DNA of 64,000 nt from an uncultured Spartobacteria bacterium (GCA_903901425.1 CAIURC010000214.1:88742-152741); one strand, 5' to 3'; shown: positions 8,734 through 18,217, numbered from the stretch's first letter. Notes: generated from the sequence alone by a model not told the origin. Program-made: numbers and translations.

Positions 8734-8936
8734 CAGGCCCACCTCGTTGCTCTTCTATCAAAACCCGTCCCTGTCGGCAACCCGGTTTCCATCCCCACCC
8801 CCGGCAACGCCGCATCGGGCGCCCACGCGTTCCCCAGCCCCCCTGATTTTTTCAACAGCGCGCCGGATCCCGCTTGTGCTCGGATACCGGAACGGGCTAC
8901 CGCTCATCTCTCCCGAGGCCTTCATTCCATCCATCC

Positions 8937-10322
8937 ATGCCCCAAACGAGTCCCAACCGTAAGATTTTCGGCACCGACGGCGTCCGCGGCGTTGCCAACA
9001 TCGAACCCGTGACCGCCGAAACCGCGTTGAAACTGGGCCGGGCCGCCGCCCACGTGTTCAGCGAAATGAGCGGACGCCGTTCCAAGGGCAAACCGCGGAT
9101 TGTGATCGGCAAGGACACCCGGCTCTCGGGGTACATGCTCGAGACCGCCATGGCCTCGGGGGTCATGTCGCTGGGCGCAGACGTGCTCATGATTGGGCCG
9201 CTACCCACGCCGGGCATCGCCTACATCACCCGCTCGCTCCGGGCCGATGCCGGCATCGTGCTCAGCGCCTCCCACAACCCGTACGAGGACAACGGGATCA
9301 AGTTTTTCCGGCATGACGGCTACAAACTCGACGACGCCGTGGAACGGCGGATCGAGCAGTTGGTGTTCAGTGGCGAAATCGAATCGATCCGGCCCACCGC
9401 CGGCAAAGTCGGCCAGGCCACCCGCATCGACGACGCGCTCGGACGCTATGTCGAGTTCGCCAAAGCCAGTTTTCCCAAGGGACTCACCCTCGAGGGGATG
9501 CGTGTTGCCCTGGATGCTGCCAATGGCGCTTCCTACAAGTCTTCACCCTGCATCCTGCGGGAGTTGGGCGCTGACCTCGTAGTCACCCACAACGCCCCCA
9601 ACGGCCGGAACATCAACGCCAACTGCGGCAGCACGCATCCGGAAGAAATCCAACGCATCGTGCGCGAAACCGGGGCGCACGTCGGGATCAGCCATGACGG
9701 CGACGCCGACCGGGTCCTGCTCTGCGACGAAAAAGGCGAACTGGTGGATGGCGACGAAATCATGGCCATCGCCGCGCTCGACTTCATCCGGCGGGGGCGC
9801 CTGGCCCAGAACACCCTCGTGGCCACGGTCATGAGCAACTTCGGTTTGGACGAAACCCTCAGCCGGCACGAAGGACGCGTGCTCCGGACAAAGGTCGGCG
9901 ACCGCTACGTCATCGAGGCCATGATGAAAAATGACCTCAACGTCGGCGGCGAACAGAGCGGCCATATGATCTTCCGCGATTACTCCACCACCGGAGATGG
10001 GATCGTGGCTGCCCTCCAGATCCTCCGAATCCTGGTCGAAACCGGCCAACCGCTGAGCGAACTCAAACGCTGCCTGACCAAGTACCCCCAAGCCCAGCGC
10101 AACCTCAGAGTCCGAGAAAAACCCCCGCTCGAGTCACTGCCCAAAACCCTTCAACTCGTCCGCGAAGCCGAGGCGGAACTCGAAGGCGCCGGCCGGGTTC
10201 TCCTCCGCTACTCGGGCACGGAACCCAAAATCCGGCTCCTGATCGAGGGCCGGGACGCAGACAGGATCGACCTGCACGCAGACAAAATCGCCGCCGAACT
10301 GCAGGAATCCATCGGCGCCTGA
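8937..10322 (+). CDS. glmM: phosphoglucosamine mutase
   Basis: Interconverts glucosamine-6-phosphate and glucosamine-1-phosphate for UDP-GlcNAc, feeding peptidoglycan and lipopolysaccharide. The 461-residue protein opens with KIFGTDGVRGVAN and has the phosphoserine loop GIVLSASHNPYEDNG (Ser112), the metal loop SHDGDADRVL, the sugar-binding GGEQSGHMIF and the C-terminal phosphate-binding RYSGTEPKIR. I chose the ATG at 8937, just before this conserved start; an in-frame ATG at 8874 would add 21 non-conserved residues. bioD follows after 35 bases. Confidence 0.97.
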   Translation: MPQTSPNRKIFGTDGVRGVANIEPVTAETALKLGRAAAHVFSEMSGRRSKGKPRIVIGKDTRLSGYMLETAMASGVMSLGADVLMIGPLPTPGIAYITRSLRADAGIVLSASHNPYEDNGIKFFRHDGYKLDDAVERRIEQLVFSGEIESIRPTAGKVGQATRIDDALGRYVEFAKASFPKGLTLEGMRVALDAANGASYKSSPCILRELGADLVVTHNAPNGRNINANCGSTHPEEIQRIVRETGAHVGISHDGDADRVLLCDEKGELVDGDEIMAIAALDFIRRGRLAQNTLVATVMSNFGLDETLSRHEGRVLRTKVGDRYVIEAMMKNDLNVGGEQSGHMIFRDYSTTGDGIVAALQILRILVETGQPLSELKRCLTKYPQAQRNLRVREKPPLESLPKTLQLVREAEAELEGAGRVLLRYSGTEPKIRLLIEGRDADRIDLHADKIAAELQESIGA

Positions 10323-10357
10323 GCGGTTTAAACTCCTTCAACGGCCGCCCAGAGCCC

Positions 10358-10993
10358 ATGCAACTCCTCGAACGCAGCCTTTTTGTCACGGGAACTGACA
10401 CGAATGTCGGCAAAACATTCGTCTCCGCCCTCCTTCTGAAATTCTGGCGTTCTCGCGGTGTGGATGCGGTGGGATTCAAACCCTTCTGCTGCGGTGAACG
10501 GACCGATGCAGAAATTCTCCACGAAGCCAGCGACACCGTCCTTGAACTCAACGAGGTCAACCCCGTCTGGCTCCGCCCCCCCGCTGCCCCGTACACGGCT
10601 GCAATCGTCGAGAACCGCCCAATCGACTTGGATCTTGTCCGGGAAACATATGCCCGGCTTTCGCAACGTCACTCCAGGGTTCTGGTCGAGGGCGCCGGGG
10701 GATGGCGCGTCCCAATCACCCACAGCTACGCGATCTCTGATCTCGCAACGGAACTTGCCCTCCCGGTACTGGTGGTTGCCGCAAACCGGCTCGGTGCTCT
10801 GAACCACACACTCTTGACGGTGGAATCCATCCGAGCCGCCGGGCTAGAATGCGCCGGAGTCATTTTAAACGATGCAACCCCGGCGGGCGACCCTGTGGCT
10901 TCGGAAACCAACCGGGCCGTGCTGGAATCTCTGCTGCCCGTCCCGGTGCTGGCGTCCATCTCTTACGGGCAATCCGCTTTCGGTGCAGGATGA
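10358..10993 (+). CDS. bioD: dethiobiotin synthetase
   Basis: ATP-dependent carboxylation of 7,8-diaminopelargonic acid to dethiobiotin, the penultimate step of biotin synthesis. 211 residues, normal for the family. The P-loop GTDTNVGKTF lies at residues 12-21, FKPFCCGERTDAE follows the substrate lysine, and VEGAGGWRVPI is the conserved switch-like loop with its metal-ligand Glu. No other bio gene is nearby, so the pathway is dispersed. It follows glmM by 35 bases and ends just before the tRNA-Pro promoter; the -35 element overlaps the last bases of the region. Confidence 0.95.
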   Translation: MQLLERSLFVTGTDTNVGKTFVSALLLKFWRSRGVDAVGFKPFCCGERTDAEILHEASDTVLELNEVNPVWLRPPAAPYTAAIVENRPIDLDLVRETYARLSQRHSRVLVEGAGGWRVPITHSYAISDLATELALPVLVVAANRLGALNHTLLTVESIRAAGLECAGVILNDATPAGDPVASETNRAVLESLLPVPVLASISYGQSAFGAG

Positions 10994-10996
10994 ACC

Positions 10997-11025
10997 TTGC
11001 GCACCGCCCAACTCGCCTCTAGTGT
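10997..11025 (+). promoter_or_regulatory. putative sigma-70 promoter for tRNA-Pro
   Basis: TTGCGC (10997-11002), a 17-base spacer and TAGTGT (11020-11025), with the mature tRNA starting 12 bases after the -10. The arrangement mirrors that in front of tRNA-Cys. Confidence 0.5.
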
Positions 11026-11036
11026 CATCGGTCTTG

Positions 11037-11110
11037 CGGGGTGTAGCTTAGCTTGGTAGAGCGCCTGGTTTGGGACCAGGAGGTCGCAGGTTCGAATCCT
11101 GTCGCCCCGA
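11037..11110 (+). tRNA. tRNA-Pro (UGG)
   Basis: A 74-base cloverleaf. Acceptor CGGGGTG pairs with CGCCCCG (one G-U), anticodon stem CCTGG/CCAGG holds loop TTTGGGA (anticodon TGG), and T stem GCAGG/CCTGT holds loop TTCGAAT. The C1-G72 pair is typical of bacterial tRNA-Pro. The discriminator is A and no CCA is encoded. Confidence 0.96.
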
Positions 11111-11180
11111 TTTCCTTCACGATTCCTCGCGTCGGAGTTCCACGGATCTCCCCCGGCTTCGACGCCACCCTTTTTCTGCC

Positions 11181-12623
11181 TTGTTTCACGCCACGCTTCT
11201 CCTGCTCCTCCTGTCGGGTCCGGCTTTTGCCTCTCTATCTGGCACCCCCACGTTTCCCCAGCCCGTTCATTCGATGCCGGCGGGTTCCAGCCTCTGGGAA
11301 ACTCTCGTGCTCCGAGTTCAGACGGAACCCTTGAACCTAGCCGCCACCCTGATTTTTTTGGGGGCAATCCTCCATACGTTTTTTGCGCCGGCGATCCAGA
11401 AAAAAGCGCGCCAGTTGCATGCGGACGCCGAGCACTCCAGTTTTCCGGTGGAAGCCCTCCACTTTTTCGGGGAGGTCGAAGCGATCTTTGGCATCTGGGC
11501 GATCCCGCTGCTGGCCATGATCACAGGCTTCAAAGGCTGGCATACCGCCGAATCGTATGTGAACGAGGGGGTCCAGTTCACCGAAGCCCTGTTTGTGGTA
11601 GTGATCATGAGCATTGCAGCCACCCGGCCCGTGCTCCAGTGCGCCCAGGCATGCCTTGGCTGGTTTGCGCAGCTTGGAAAGTCCACGCCAGGCGCATGGT
11701 GGCTGGCGATTCTGACCGGAGGCCCCCTCCTAGGCTCCCTCATCACCGAACCCGCAGCGATGACCATCTGCGCCCTGCTGCTCTCCAAAAAAGTGTTCGA
11801 CCGGAGACCCTCCGGCCCGCTTGCTTACGCCACTCTTGGCCTGCTTTTCGTCAATGTTTCCGTGGGCGGAACACTCACTCATTTTGCCGCTCCGCCAGTC
11901 CTCATGGTGGTGCATGCGTGGCACTGGGACACCCCTTTCCTCTTTGCCCATTTCGGCTGGAAAGCCGCCACGGCAATTGCGGTATCCAACGGCGCCGCAT
12001 TCCTCGCATTCCGCCGACAACTCGGGCAACTCGCCCGGAATGAACCCGTGGACCCGGGCGGACCGGAATCCTGGGAAGGCCGCGCAGATCCTGTTCCTAA
12101 GTGGATCACCGGGGTCCACTTGGGCTTTCTCGCCTGGACCGTTTTCACCGCCCATTCGCCCGCCCTGTTCATAGGCAGCTTCCTCGTTTTCCTCGCGTTT
12201 ACCTCCGCCACGCATCCCCACCAAAACCGGGTTCAACTCCAACCGGCGCTCCTGGTGGGTTTTTTCCTGGCCGGATTGGTGATCCACGGCGGACTGCAAG
12301 GCTGGTGGATCGCACCAGTTCTGGAATCTCTGGCTCCGCTCCCGCTGCTACTCGGATCCACGGCGCTCACGGCATTCAACGACAACGCAGCCATCACCTT
12401 CCTTGCCACTTTGGTGCCCGATTTCGGGCCTCACCTCCAACACCTCGTGGTGTCCGGCGCAGTCTGTGGAGGCGGCCTCACCGTGATTGCCAACGCTCCC
12501 AACCCGGCAGGTCAAAACATCCTCGCAGAATATTTTCCCGAAGGGATCTCCCCGGCCCGGCTCTTCCTCGCGGCTCTTCCTCCAACCATCGTGGCCCTGC
12601 TCTGCCTCACCCTTCTGCCCTGA
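11181..12623 (+). CDS. putative Na+/H+ antiporter-family membrane protein
   Basis: A polytopic inner-membrane protein with about 11-13 hydrophobic segments, resembling the bacterial putative Na+/H+ antiporter family (PF07399-type). Recognisable features are the intracellular FFGEVEAIFGIWAIP region, LITEPAAMTICALLL with a membrane-embedded Glu, FVNVSVGGTLTHFAAPPVLMV, TAFNDNAAITFLATL and VIANAPNPAGQNIL. The first ATG in frame is at 11274, but the TTG at 11181 adds a clean cleavable signal (LLLLLLSGPAFA), so I used it. The open frame reaches back into tRNA-Pro, which is not coding. Its stop is 13 bases from the convergent FecR-LamG gene. Confidence 0.8.
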   Translation: MFHATLLLLLLSGPAFASLSGTPTFPQPVHSMPAGSSLWETLVLRVQTEPLNLAATLIFLGAILHTFFAPAIQKKARQLHADAEHSSFPVEALHFFGEVEAIFGIWAIPLLAMITGFKGWHTAESYVNEGVQFTEALFVVVIMSIAATRPVLQCAQACLGWFAQLGKSTPGAWWLAILTGGPLLGSLITEPAAMTICALLLSKKVFDRRPSGPLAYATLGLLFVNVSVGGTLTHFAAPPVLMVVHAWHWDTPFLFAHFGWKAATAIAVSNGAAFLAFRRQLGQLARNEPVDPGGPESWEGRADPVPKWITGVHLGFLAWTVFTAHSPALFIGSFLVFLAFTSATHPHQNRVQLQPALLVGFFLAGLVIHGGLQGWWIAPVLESLAPLPLLLGSTALTAFNDNAAITFLATLVPDFGPHLQHLVVSGAVCGGGLTVIANAPNPAGQNILAEYFPEGISPARLFLAALPPTIVALLCLTLLP

Positions 12624-12636
12624 ACCCGGTCCACAC

Positions 12637-14085
12637 TCAGAGCCCTGCCATCGATGCCGGAGCCGGCAACTCGTGCGACATCCGCAGATGCAGGATCTCC
12701 GAGGGCATCAGGGCGCGATCCAAGACCCACAACTCGTCCAATTCAGATCCGGGTCCGGAAAATTCTAGGCGATCCCATGCCCGGCCGGAGCCATGCCTGC
12801 CGCGCGCCTGCCGCAGGACTCCGCCACCTTCCAACCGGCCGTCCACGTACTGTTTGAACTGAACCCGGCTCGATTTCGCAGAACGCGTGCTGAACTCCAA
12901 CACCACATGGTGCCATTGGCCGTCAAAAACACTCTTCTGACCTGTAACCTGGCGCTTCAACGCGTTGCCTGAGAGTACCGCCAACGCCCCCATCGCCCCC
13001 CGGCTAGGCCTTGTATTTACCCCAAACTGGATCCCGTCCTCGCCTCCGACTCGGAGCAACCCGCCCACAGCAGGCACACCCGGCCCCGGATGCCGGATCC
13101 AAAATGCGCAACTCCATTCCGTCAGATCTCCCAACCATGGCACCTGCACGGCAACAGGTTGCTCTTTGGAAATCCGCACAGCGCTCCCACGCACACCCTG
13201 CCCAGACACCGCGGCGCCCCCCAACGCCAGTTTCCCGCCATGACGCGTCCCGGCTCCCTCCCGGTCCATATCAAATCCCCAGTGCTGCCCTCCCAAGGGC
13301 TGCGCATTCCGCACCCACTGAAGGTTTTTTCGTAGCCGGCTCAGCTTGAAATCCCGCCCCCTGATTTCCCCGGTTTCACCGCGGCTAAATCTGCGCGACT
13401 CCTGTTCCCCAAGAACTGCCATGCCCCCCTCACTCCCCGCAGCCACGGAGCCCCGGTGCACAAAAACCTCCGAGTTCTCATCCTCCACCGCCACGCTGAA
13501 CTCGGCACCGCCCCCCTCCACCGCCATTTCCGCGTTCTCCACCCGGAACCCCTGCGCCTCAGTCGGCACCACCGCATTTAAGACCCCGCGCTCCAAAGTC
13601 ACCTCCCATGCCGACAAAACCCGCATCTCAGCAGGCCCCTCCAGAACAACCCGCGCGCCCGAGTCCAACGTCAGTTCGCAACTGCCGCTCTCAAGCTTCA
13701 ACACCCGCCCCGACTCCACAGACTCGCCGCTCTCGGCTTTCCTTCCTTCCCAACGACAATCAAGCACCCCGGAAATCCGGGCCACGGTTCCACGGTCCGA
13801 GTCCGGTCTGAGCAGAAAAAGGGATACCCCCCCAAGCACAATTCCAGCCGCGATTTTTGCCCACCACCCCCACAGTCGAACCAACGGTGTCACCTCGCCG
13901 GTCAAAATCTCGGCGGCGTACTCGTGCAAGCTTGAGGACAACCCCGCTGACCGCACGTAAAACCGGCGCGCCTCCTCCGATCCCGCAAGGATCGCGTTCA
14001 ACCGGTCCCGGTCCCCGGCTCGAAGCCGGCCGTCCACGAGCGCATCGCACAACTCCCCCAGTTCCGCCCGTTCTTCCGCCGTCAC
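12637..14085 (-). CDS. membrane FecR-like anti-sigma/regulator protein with LamG domain
   Basis: 482 residues. The N-terminal 75 are cytoplasmic and acidic/basic helical (a likely sigma-factor-contact region like the FecR DUF4880 segment). One transmembrane helix follows at 76-92 (KIAAGIVLGGVSLFLL). A periplasmic FecR beta domain (about 96-250, with LESGSCELTLDSGARVVLEGPAE-like strands) precedes a concanavalin-like LamG domain (about 275-470; DGQWHHVVLEF, QYVDGRLEGG, ELDELWVLDRAL). The GTG start at 14085 overlaps the stop of the sigma gene as GTGA, so the two are translationally coupled. A glycan sensor that controls the sigma factor is the natural inference. No partner TonB receptor is adjacent. 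Confidence 0.88.
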   Translation of the reverse strand: MTAEERAELGELCDALVDGRLRAGDRDRLNAILAGSEEARRFYVRSAGLSSSLHEYAAEILTGEVTPLVRLWGWWAKIAAGIVLGGVSLFLLRPDSDRGTVARISGVLDCRWEGRKAESGESVESGRVLKLESGSCELTLDSGARVVLEGPAEMRVLSAWEVTLERGVLNAVVPTEAQGFRVENAEMAVEGGGAEFSVAVEDENSEVFVHRGSVAAGSEGGMAVLGEQESRRFSRGETGEIRGRDFKLSRLRKNLQWVRNAQPLGGQHWGFDMDREGAGTRHGGKLALGGAAVSGQGVRGSAVRISKEQPVAVQVPWLGDLTEWSCAFWIRHPGPGVPAVGGLLRVGGEDGIQFGVNTRPSRGAMGALAVLSGNALKRQVTGQKSVFDGQWHHVVLEFSTRSAKSSRVQFKQYVDGRLEGGGVLRQARGRHGSGRAWDRLEFSGPGSELDELWVLDRALMPSEILHLRMSHELPAPASMAGL

Positions 14086-14618
14086 GCGCCCACCCCCTCC
14101 CCGTCCAACCGCTGGCTCACGCAATCCATGAGCAGTTTCCGGATCCGGGCGAGCGCCTTGTACGCCGCATCCATCGACCGACCCACCCGCCGGGCCGCTT
14201 CCTCCACACCCGCCCCGGGCTCGTACCGGAGCAGGATCATTTCCCGGTCCCGGTCAGGCAACCGTTTCAAACAGTGGGCCAGCGCCTCATGGCGCACATC
14301 CAGTTCCTCCTGCATGGCCCCCATCGTCTCAGAAAGCGCGTCCACCACTCCCTGATCAAAAACCACCTTGGAACGCGCATATTTCTGGCGCGCACGGCGG
14401 ACCTCCCAGAACGCAATCCGGGTGGCCCATGCCACAAAATCTGTGCCCGGCCTGTACTCATGGAACTTCTCACAGATCACTACGCTGGCGTCTTGAAGGA
14501 TGTCACTGGCGTCCTGACGGTTGGGTACCAGCGCGTAAATGTACGCAAAAAGCCGCCGCTGATGCTCCACCATCAGCCGCATCAAATCCGCATCCGGCCC
14601 CCTCCGGGTTTCAGACAT
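14082..14618 (-). CDS. ECF-family RNA polymerase sigma factor
   Basis: 178 residues with sigma region 2 (LMRLMVEHQRRLFAYIYALV, DASDILQDASVVI, DFVAWATRIAFWEVRR) and region 4 (CLKRLPDRDREMILLRYEPG, EEAARRVGRSMDAAYKALARIRKLL). This is the PVC-type ECF subgroup typically paired with a FecR/LamG membrane protein, as here. The start at 14618 is well supported: GGAGG lies seven bases upstream. Upstream in-frame ATGs add residues without similarity. It overlaps its downstream partner by GTGA and diverges from the rhamnose-type ABC operon, which begins 170 bases away. That operon is a possible target, but no evidence in the sequence proves it. Confidence 0.93.
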   Translation of the reverse strand: MSETRRGPDADLMRLMVEHQRRLFAYIYALVPNRQDASDILQDASVVICEKFHEYRPGTDFVAWATRIAFWEVRRARQKYARSKVVFDQGVVDALSETMGAMQEELDVRHEALAHCLKRLPDRDREMILLRYEPGAGVEEAARRVGRSMDAAYKALARIRKLLMDCVSQRLDGEGVGA

Positions 14619-14787
14619 GCCGCAACCTCCGCCGGACTTCAGGGTTCTCATCTCCCATACCCCGCATCCACACATTTTTTGAGAACCCATTCATCATCAT
14701 TCTCTTCCTTACAGCACCACACCCCCATTTTGGGACACAAGATTGCCTTCCCCCCCAGTTTCCTTTTCCATCTCCCGGTCTCCGCCC

Positions 14788-16296
14788 ATGTCCGCCGTCC
14801 TCGAACTCCGCAGCATTACCAAATCCTTCGGTCCCGTGCGCGCTCTGCGCGGCGTCTCCATCGCCCTGTTTCCCGGACAGATCCACGCGTTGCTCGGCGA
14901 AAATGGTGCCGGAAAATCCACTCTGATCAAGGTCATGACCGGAGCGCACCAGCCCGATTCTGGTGAACTCCTTCTAGACGGAAAACCCAGCCAGCCCCTA
15001 TCCCCAGTTTCGGCACGGGCCAAAGGGATCGCGTGCATTTACCAGCAACCCGCCCTCTTTCCGGATCTCTCCGTTGCAGAAAACATCTGCCTGGCTCTTG
15101 AACCCCACAGCGCACTCTCCAGAGTCCGCTGGAAAAACCGGCTCCAGACCGCCACCTCCCTGCTCCGGCGCATCGGCGCACAGTTTTCGCCGGAAACCGA
15201 AGTCCGCGCCCTGTCGATGCCGGAACAACAACTGGTGGAAATCGCGCGTGCCCTTGGTTCCGGTGCCCGCGTGGTCATCATGGACGAACCCACCGCCTCC
15301 CTTCCTGAACAGGAGGCAAACCGGCTCTTGGAAATCGTCCGCGAACTCGCCTCCCAGGGCGTTGCTGTCCTCTACATCTCCCACCGACTCGAGGAAATCG
15401 CGGCCATCGCCTCCCATGTCACCGTGCTCCGGGATGGCGAAAGCATCGCCACCCTGCCCATGGAGGGGGTCACCCACGATCAACTGGTCGAACTCATGGT
15501 TGGCCGCAAAGTGGCCGCGTCCGCTCCACTCCCCGCCCCATCCACCGCCTCCGGCCCGCTCCTCGAGCTCCAGAATCTCACCTGCACAGCCGCAGGAATC
15601 CGGAATCTGAGCCTCCAGATTCGGCCCGGTGAAATTTTGGGACTCGGCGGCCTGGTCGGTGCCGGGCGCACTGAACTTGCCCGGGTCCTTTTCGGAATCA
15701 CACCCGCTGACTCAGGCTCCATTCTTTTGGAAAACCACCCAGTCCAAATCCGCTCTCCGCGGGATGCGATTGGACACGGCATCGCCTACCTGCCCGAGGA
15801 CCGGCGCCGGCACGGCGTGATTCTTCCGATGCCGGTGGAACACAACATGACCATGGCAGTTCAACCCCGGCTTTTTCCATGGACCTGGATCCGGCGCAAC
15901 CGGGAACGCTCCATGGCAAACCAGTTCATTGAATCGCTTGCGGTGAAAACCTCGGGACCGGAAGCCCCGGTGGGCTCGCTGTCCGGGGGCAACCAGCAGA
16001 AAGTGGCGCTTGCCCGCTGGCTGGCCACGCGCCCGCGTCTGCTGATCCTCGATGAACCCACTCAGGGCGTCGATATCGGAGCCAAATCCGAGATCCATTC
16101 ACTGATCCGGAAACTCGCCTCCGAAGGCCTGGCGGTGCTCCTGATCTCCAGTGAACTTCCCGAACTGCTCGCCCTCAGCCACCGGGTGGCCGTCCTGCGC
16201 GGAGGTGAAATCGTCCGTTCTTTTGACGCTCCACCCACTCCGCAACAGGTTCTTCAGGCGGCTCTGGGTTACGGGGAAAAAAGGGAGGTGGCATGA
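14788..16296 (+). CDS. sugar ABC transporter ATP-binding protein, rhamnose/ribose type
   Basis: 502 residues with two tandem ABC ATPase domains, as in RbsA, LsrA and rhizobial RhaT. The first has Walker A LLGENGAGKST (35-45), signature-like LSMPEQQLVEIARAL and Walker B VVIMDEPTASL. The second has the degenerate P-loop GLGGLVGAGRTE, which lacks the P-loop Lys, the signature LSGGNQQKVALARWL and LLILDEPTQGVD. Degeneracy in one site is normal for this class. It is the first gene of a four-gene importer operon. Its ATGA overlap with the permease (16293-16296) indicates translational coupling. Substrate is assigned from the permease similarity and rhamnulokinase elsewhere in the window. Confidence 0.9.
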   Translation: MSAVLELRSITKSFGPVRALRGVSIALFPGQIHALLGENGAGKSTLIKVMTGAHQPDSGELLLDGKPSQPLSPVSARAKGIACIYQQPALFPDLSVAENICLALEPHSALSRVRWKNRLQTATSLLRRIGAQFSPETEVRALSMPEQQLVEIARALGSGARVVIMDEPTASLPEQEANRLLEIVRELASQGVAVLYISHRLEEIAAIASHVTVLRDGESIATLPMEGVTHDQLVELMVGRKVAASAPLPAPSTASGPLLELQNLTCTAAGIRNLSLQIRPGEILGLGGLVGAGRTELARVLFGITPADSGSILLENHPVQIRSPRDAIGHGIAYLPEDRRRHGVILPMPVEHNMTMAVQPRLFPWTWIRRNRERSMANQFIESLAVKTSGPEAPVGSLSGGNQQKVALARWLATRPRLLILDEPTQGVDIGAKSEIHSLIRKLASEGLAVLLISSELPELLALSHRVAVLRGGEIVRSFDAPPTPQQVLQAALGYGEKREVA

Positions 16297-17216
16297 AGCC
16301 GTTGTCCCGCGAAGCCAGTCTGGTCATGGTGCTGGGAGTTCTTCTCGCCGTCCTCGGATTCGCTGCCCCTGCATTCTTCAGCCCTCAGCCGCTTCTCTCC
16401 CGCCTGAGCATGGAGGCCCCGTGCCTCGTCGCCACCTGCGGCATGGTTGCCGTCATGCTCGTGCGGCAGATCGACATTTCCGTGGGCTCCCAGTTTGCGC
16501 TCTGCAGCGTGCTGGCCGGAACTCTCGCCTCCAAAAATCTTCCTACCTCCCTGCTTGTGCCCACCGTGCTGCTCGCCGGCACGGTGCTCGGAGGATTCAA
16601 CGGCTGGCTGGTGGCCATTCTCAGACTGCCTTCCATCGTCGTCACCCTCGCCACCATGGTCATCCTCCGGGAAACCGTCCGGTGGCACCAACAGGGCGCC
16701 CTGCTCAATCTTCCCGCGGATCTCCAGTGGTTTGGACTCTCCCAGTCTGCAGGCCAGTGGACGCTCATTGCCGCGGCACTCCTCCTCACAGGAATTCTCG
16801 CATGGGCCCTCCAAAACCTCAGGGCCGGCCGCTGCCTCTACGCAGTGGGCTCTGATCCCGAAGCTGCACGCCTGGCGGGCATTTCCCCCAGCACCACCAA
16901 GGCTCTCACCTTTCTGCTCTGCGGCCTGCTGACTGCCGCCGCGGCACTCATGAACCTTGTCCAGTCGCCCCAGGTCGATCCCAAGTCCGGTACCGGCCTC
17001 GAACTCAAAACCGTGGCGGCAGCCGTCGTGGGCGGGATCGCAATCTCCGGCGGCCGCGGCAGACTCTGGGGCGCGGCACTCGGGCTCCTGCTTCTGGCCA
17101 CCATCAGCCCCGCCCTCACCTATCTCCACGTCGAAGCCTACTGGGAAAAGGCCGTGCAAGGTGCCGTCATCCTTCTGGCCGTCATCCTCGACCGCAAATC
17201 CTCCGCCACCCCATGA
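16293..17216 (+). CDS. sugar ABC transporter permease (RhaP-like)
   Basis: 307 residues, mostly hydrophobic, with the BPD_transp_2 fold of ribose/rhamnose permeases. Markers are RQIDISVGSQFALCSVLAG, GGFNGWLVAILRLPSIVVTLATMVILRETVRW and GGIAISGGRGRLWGAALGLLLLATI, quoted here as short family landmarks. The stretch WHQQGALLNLPADLQWFGLS resembles the equivalent loop of rhizobial RhaP more than RbsC, which supports L-rhamnose as substrate. It overlaps the ATPase gene before it and the second permease after it, both by ATGA. About eight to ten transmembrane helices are expected. Confidence 0.87.
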   Translation: MKPLSREASLVMVLGVLLAVLGFAAPAFFSPQPLLSRLSMEAPCLVATCGMVAVMLVRQIDISVGSQFALCSVLAGTLASKNLPTSLLVPTVLLAGTVLGGFNGWLVAILRLPSIVVTLATMVILRETVRWHQQGALLNLPADLQWFGLSQSAGQWTLIAAALLLTGILAWALQNLRAGRCLYAVGSDPEAARLAGISPSTTKALTFLLCGLLTAAAALMNLVQSPQVDPKSGTGLELKTVAAAVVGGIAISGGRGRLWGAALGLLLLATISPALTYLHVEAYWEKAVQGAVILLAVILDRKSSATP

Positions 17217-18217
17217 GCACCGCTTTCCATCACCGGTTGGCTCGGATCCGGGCCCTGGTTTTCCGCCACGAATCCCTGCTCCTTCTCATTCTCCTGGCTG
17301 AATGGATCACTTTCAGTTTTCTCGGGCGCAGGTTCGCCACATGGGAAAACGCGGCGGACATCCTCCGCCATTCCGCAGAAATCGGGCTTCTGGCCGTGGC
17401 TCTGACTCCGGTCATCCTCACCGGCGGCATTGATCTCTCCGCAGGATCGCTCCTCGGCCTCTGCGCCGTGATCTTCGGCAAACTTTGGCGCGACGCAGGC
17501 TTTCCTCCCACCCTGGCCGCGGTGACTGCCGTTGCTGCAGGCGCCGTGGGCGGCCTGCTCAATGGTTCCCTTGTCACCCGCCTTAAACTCCCGCCGCTCA
17601 TTGTGACGCTCGGAACGTTCTCCCTGTTCCGCGGAATTGCAGAAGCGCTCACCCGAGGCACGGACACGTTCACCAATTTCCCAAACACGTTTCTTTTCCT
17701 GGGCCAGGAACGGCTTCTCGGGCTTCCCACCCAGGCCTGGATTTTTTTCCTGCTCGCCGGGACCGCATGGCTACTCATCCACCGGACCACCGCCGGACGG
17801 AACTGCTGCAGCGCCGGGTTTAATCCCGAAGGTGCCGTGTACGCGGGGCTGCCTCTCTCAAAAATCCAGACGCTCGCCTACGTTGGCGTGGGAACCGTGG
17901 CGGGCATTGCCGCTGTGATTTACACGGCGCGTCTGGGCCAAGCCCGGGCCGATGCGGGCTCGGGCTATGAACTGCTGGCCATCACCGCCGTGGTTCTCGG
18001 CGGGACCTCCATTTTTGGCGGGACCGGCACCATCCATGGCACGCTGCTTGGCGTGGCTGCTCTTGCCGTGCTCAACAACGGCCTTGTCCATGCGCGGCAA
18101 CCCCGTGAAACTGCCGGAATCCTCACTGGCGTCCTTCTTCTGACTGCACTGACCCTTACGACCTTGGCTTATTTCCGTTCCTCCCGAAAACCGTCCCGCA
18201 CCCAACCCTCCCCATGA
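17213..18217 (+). CDS. sugar ABC transporter permease (RhaQ-like)
   Basis: 334 residues, second BPD_transp_2 permease of the importer; having two different permeases is a feature of rhamnose (RhaPQ) and AI-2 (LsrCD) systems. Visible landmarks are LTGGIDLSAGSLLGLCAV, LVTRLKLPPLIVTLGTFSLF, RGIAEALTRGTDTF and VVLGGTSIFGGTGTIHGTLL. An extra hydrophobic helix occupies the N-terminus after a short basic start. It overlaps both neighbours by ATGA (17213-17216 and 18214-18217), so all four proteins are probably made in fixed stoichiometry. Confidence 0.87.
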   Translation: MSTAFHHRLARIRALVFRHESLLLLILLAEWITFSFLGRRFATWENAADILRHSAEIGLLAVALTPVILTGGIDLSAGSLLGLCAVIFGKLWRDAGFPPTLAAVTAVAAGAVGGLLNGSLVTRLKLPPLIVTLGTFSLFRGIAEALTRGTDTFTNFPNTFLFLGQERLLGLPTQAWIFFLLAGTAWLLIHRTTAGRNCCSAGFNPEGAVYAGLPLSKIQTLAYVGVGTVAGIAAVIYTARLGQARADAGSGYELLAITAVVLGGTSIFGGTGTIHGTLLGVAALAVLNNGLVHARQPRETAGILTGVLLLTALTLTTLAYFRSSRKPSRTQPSP

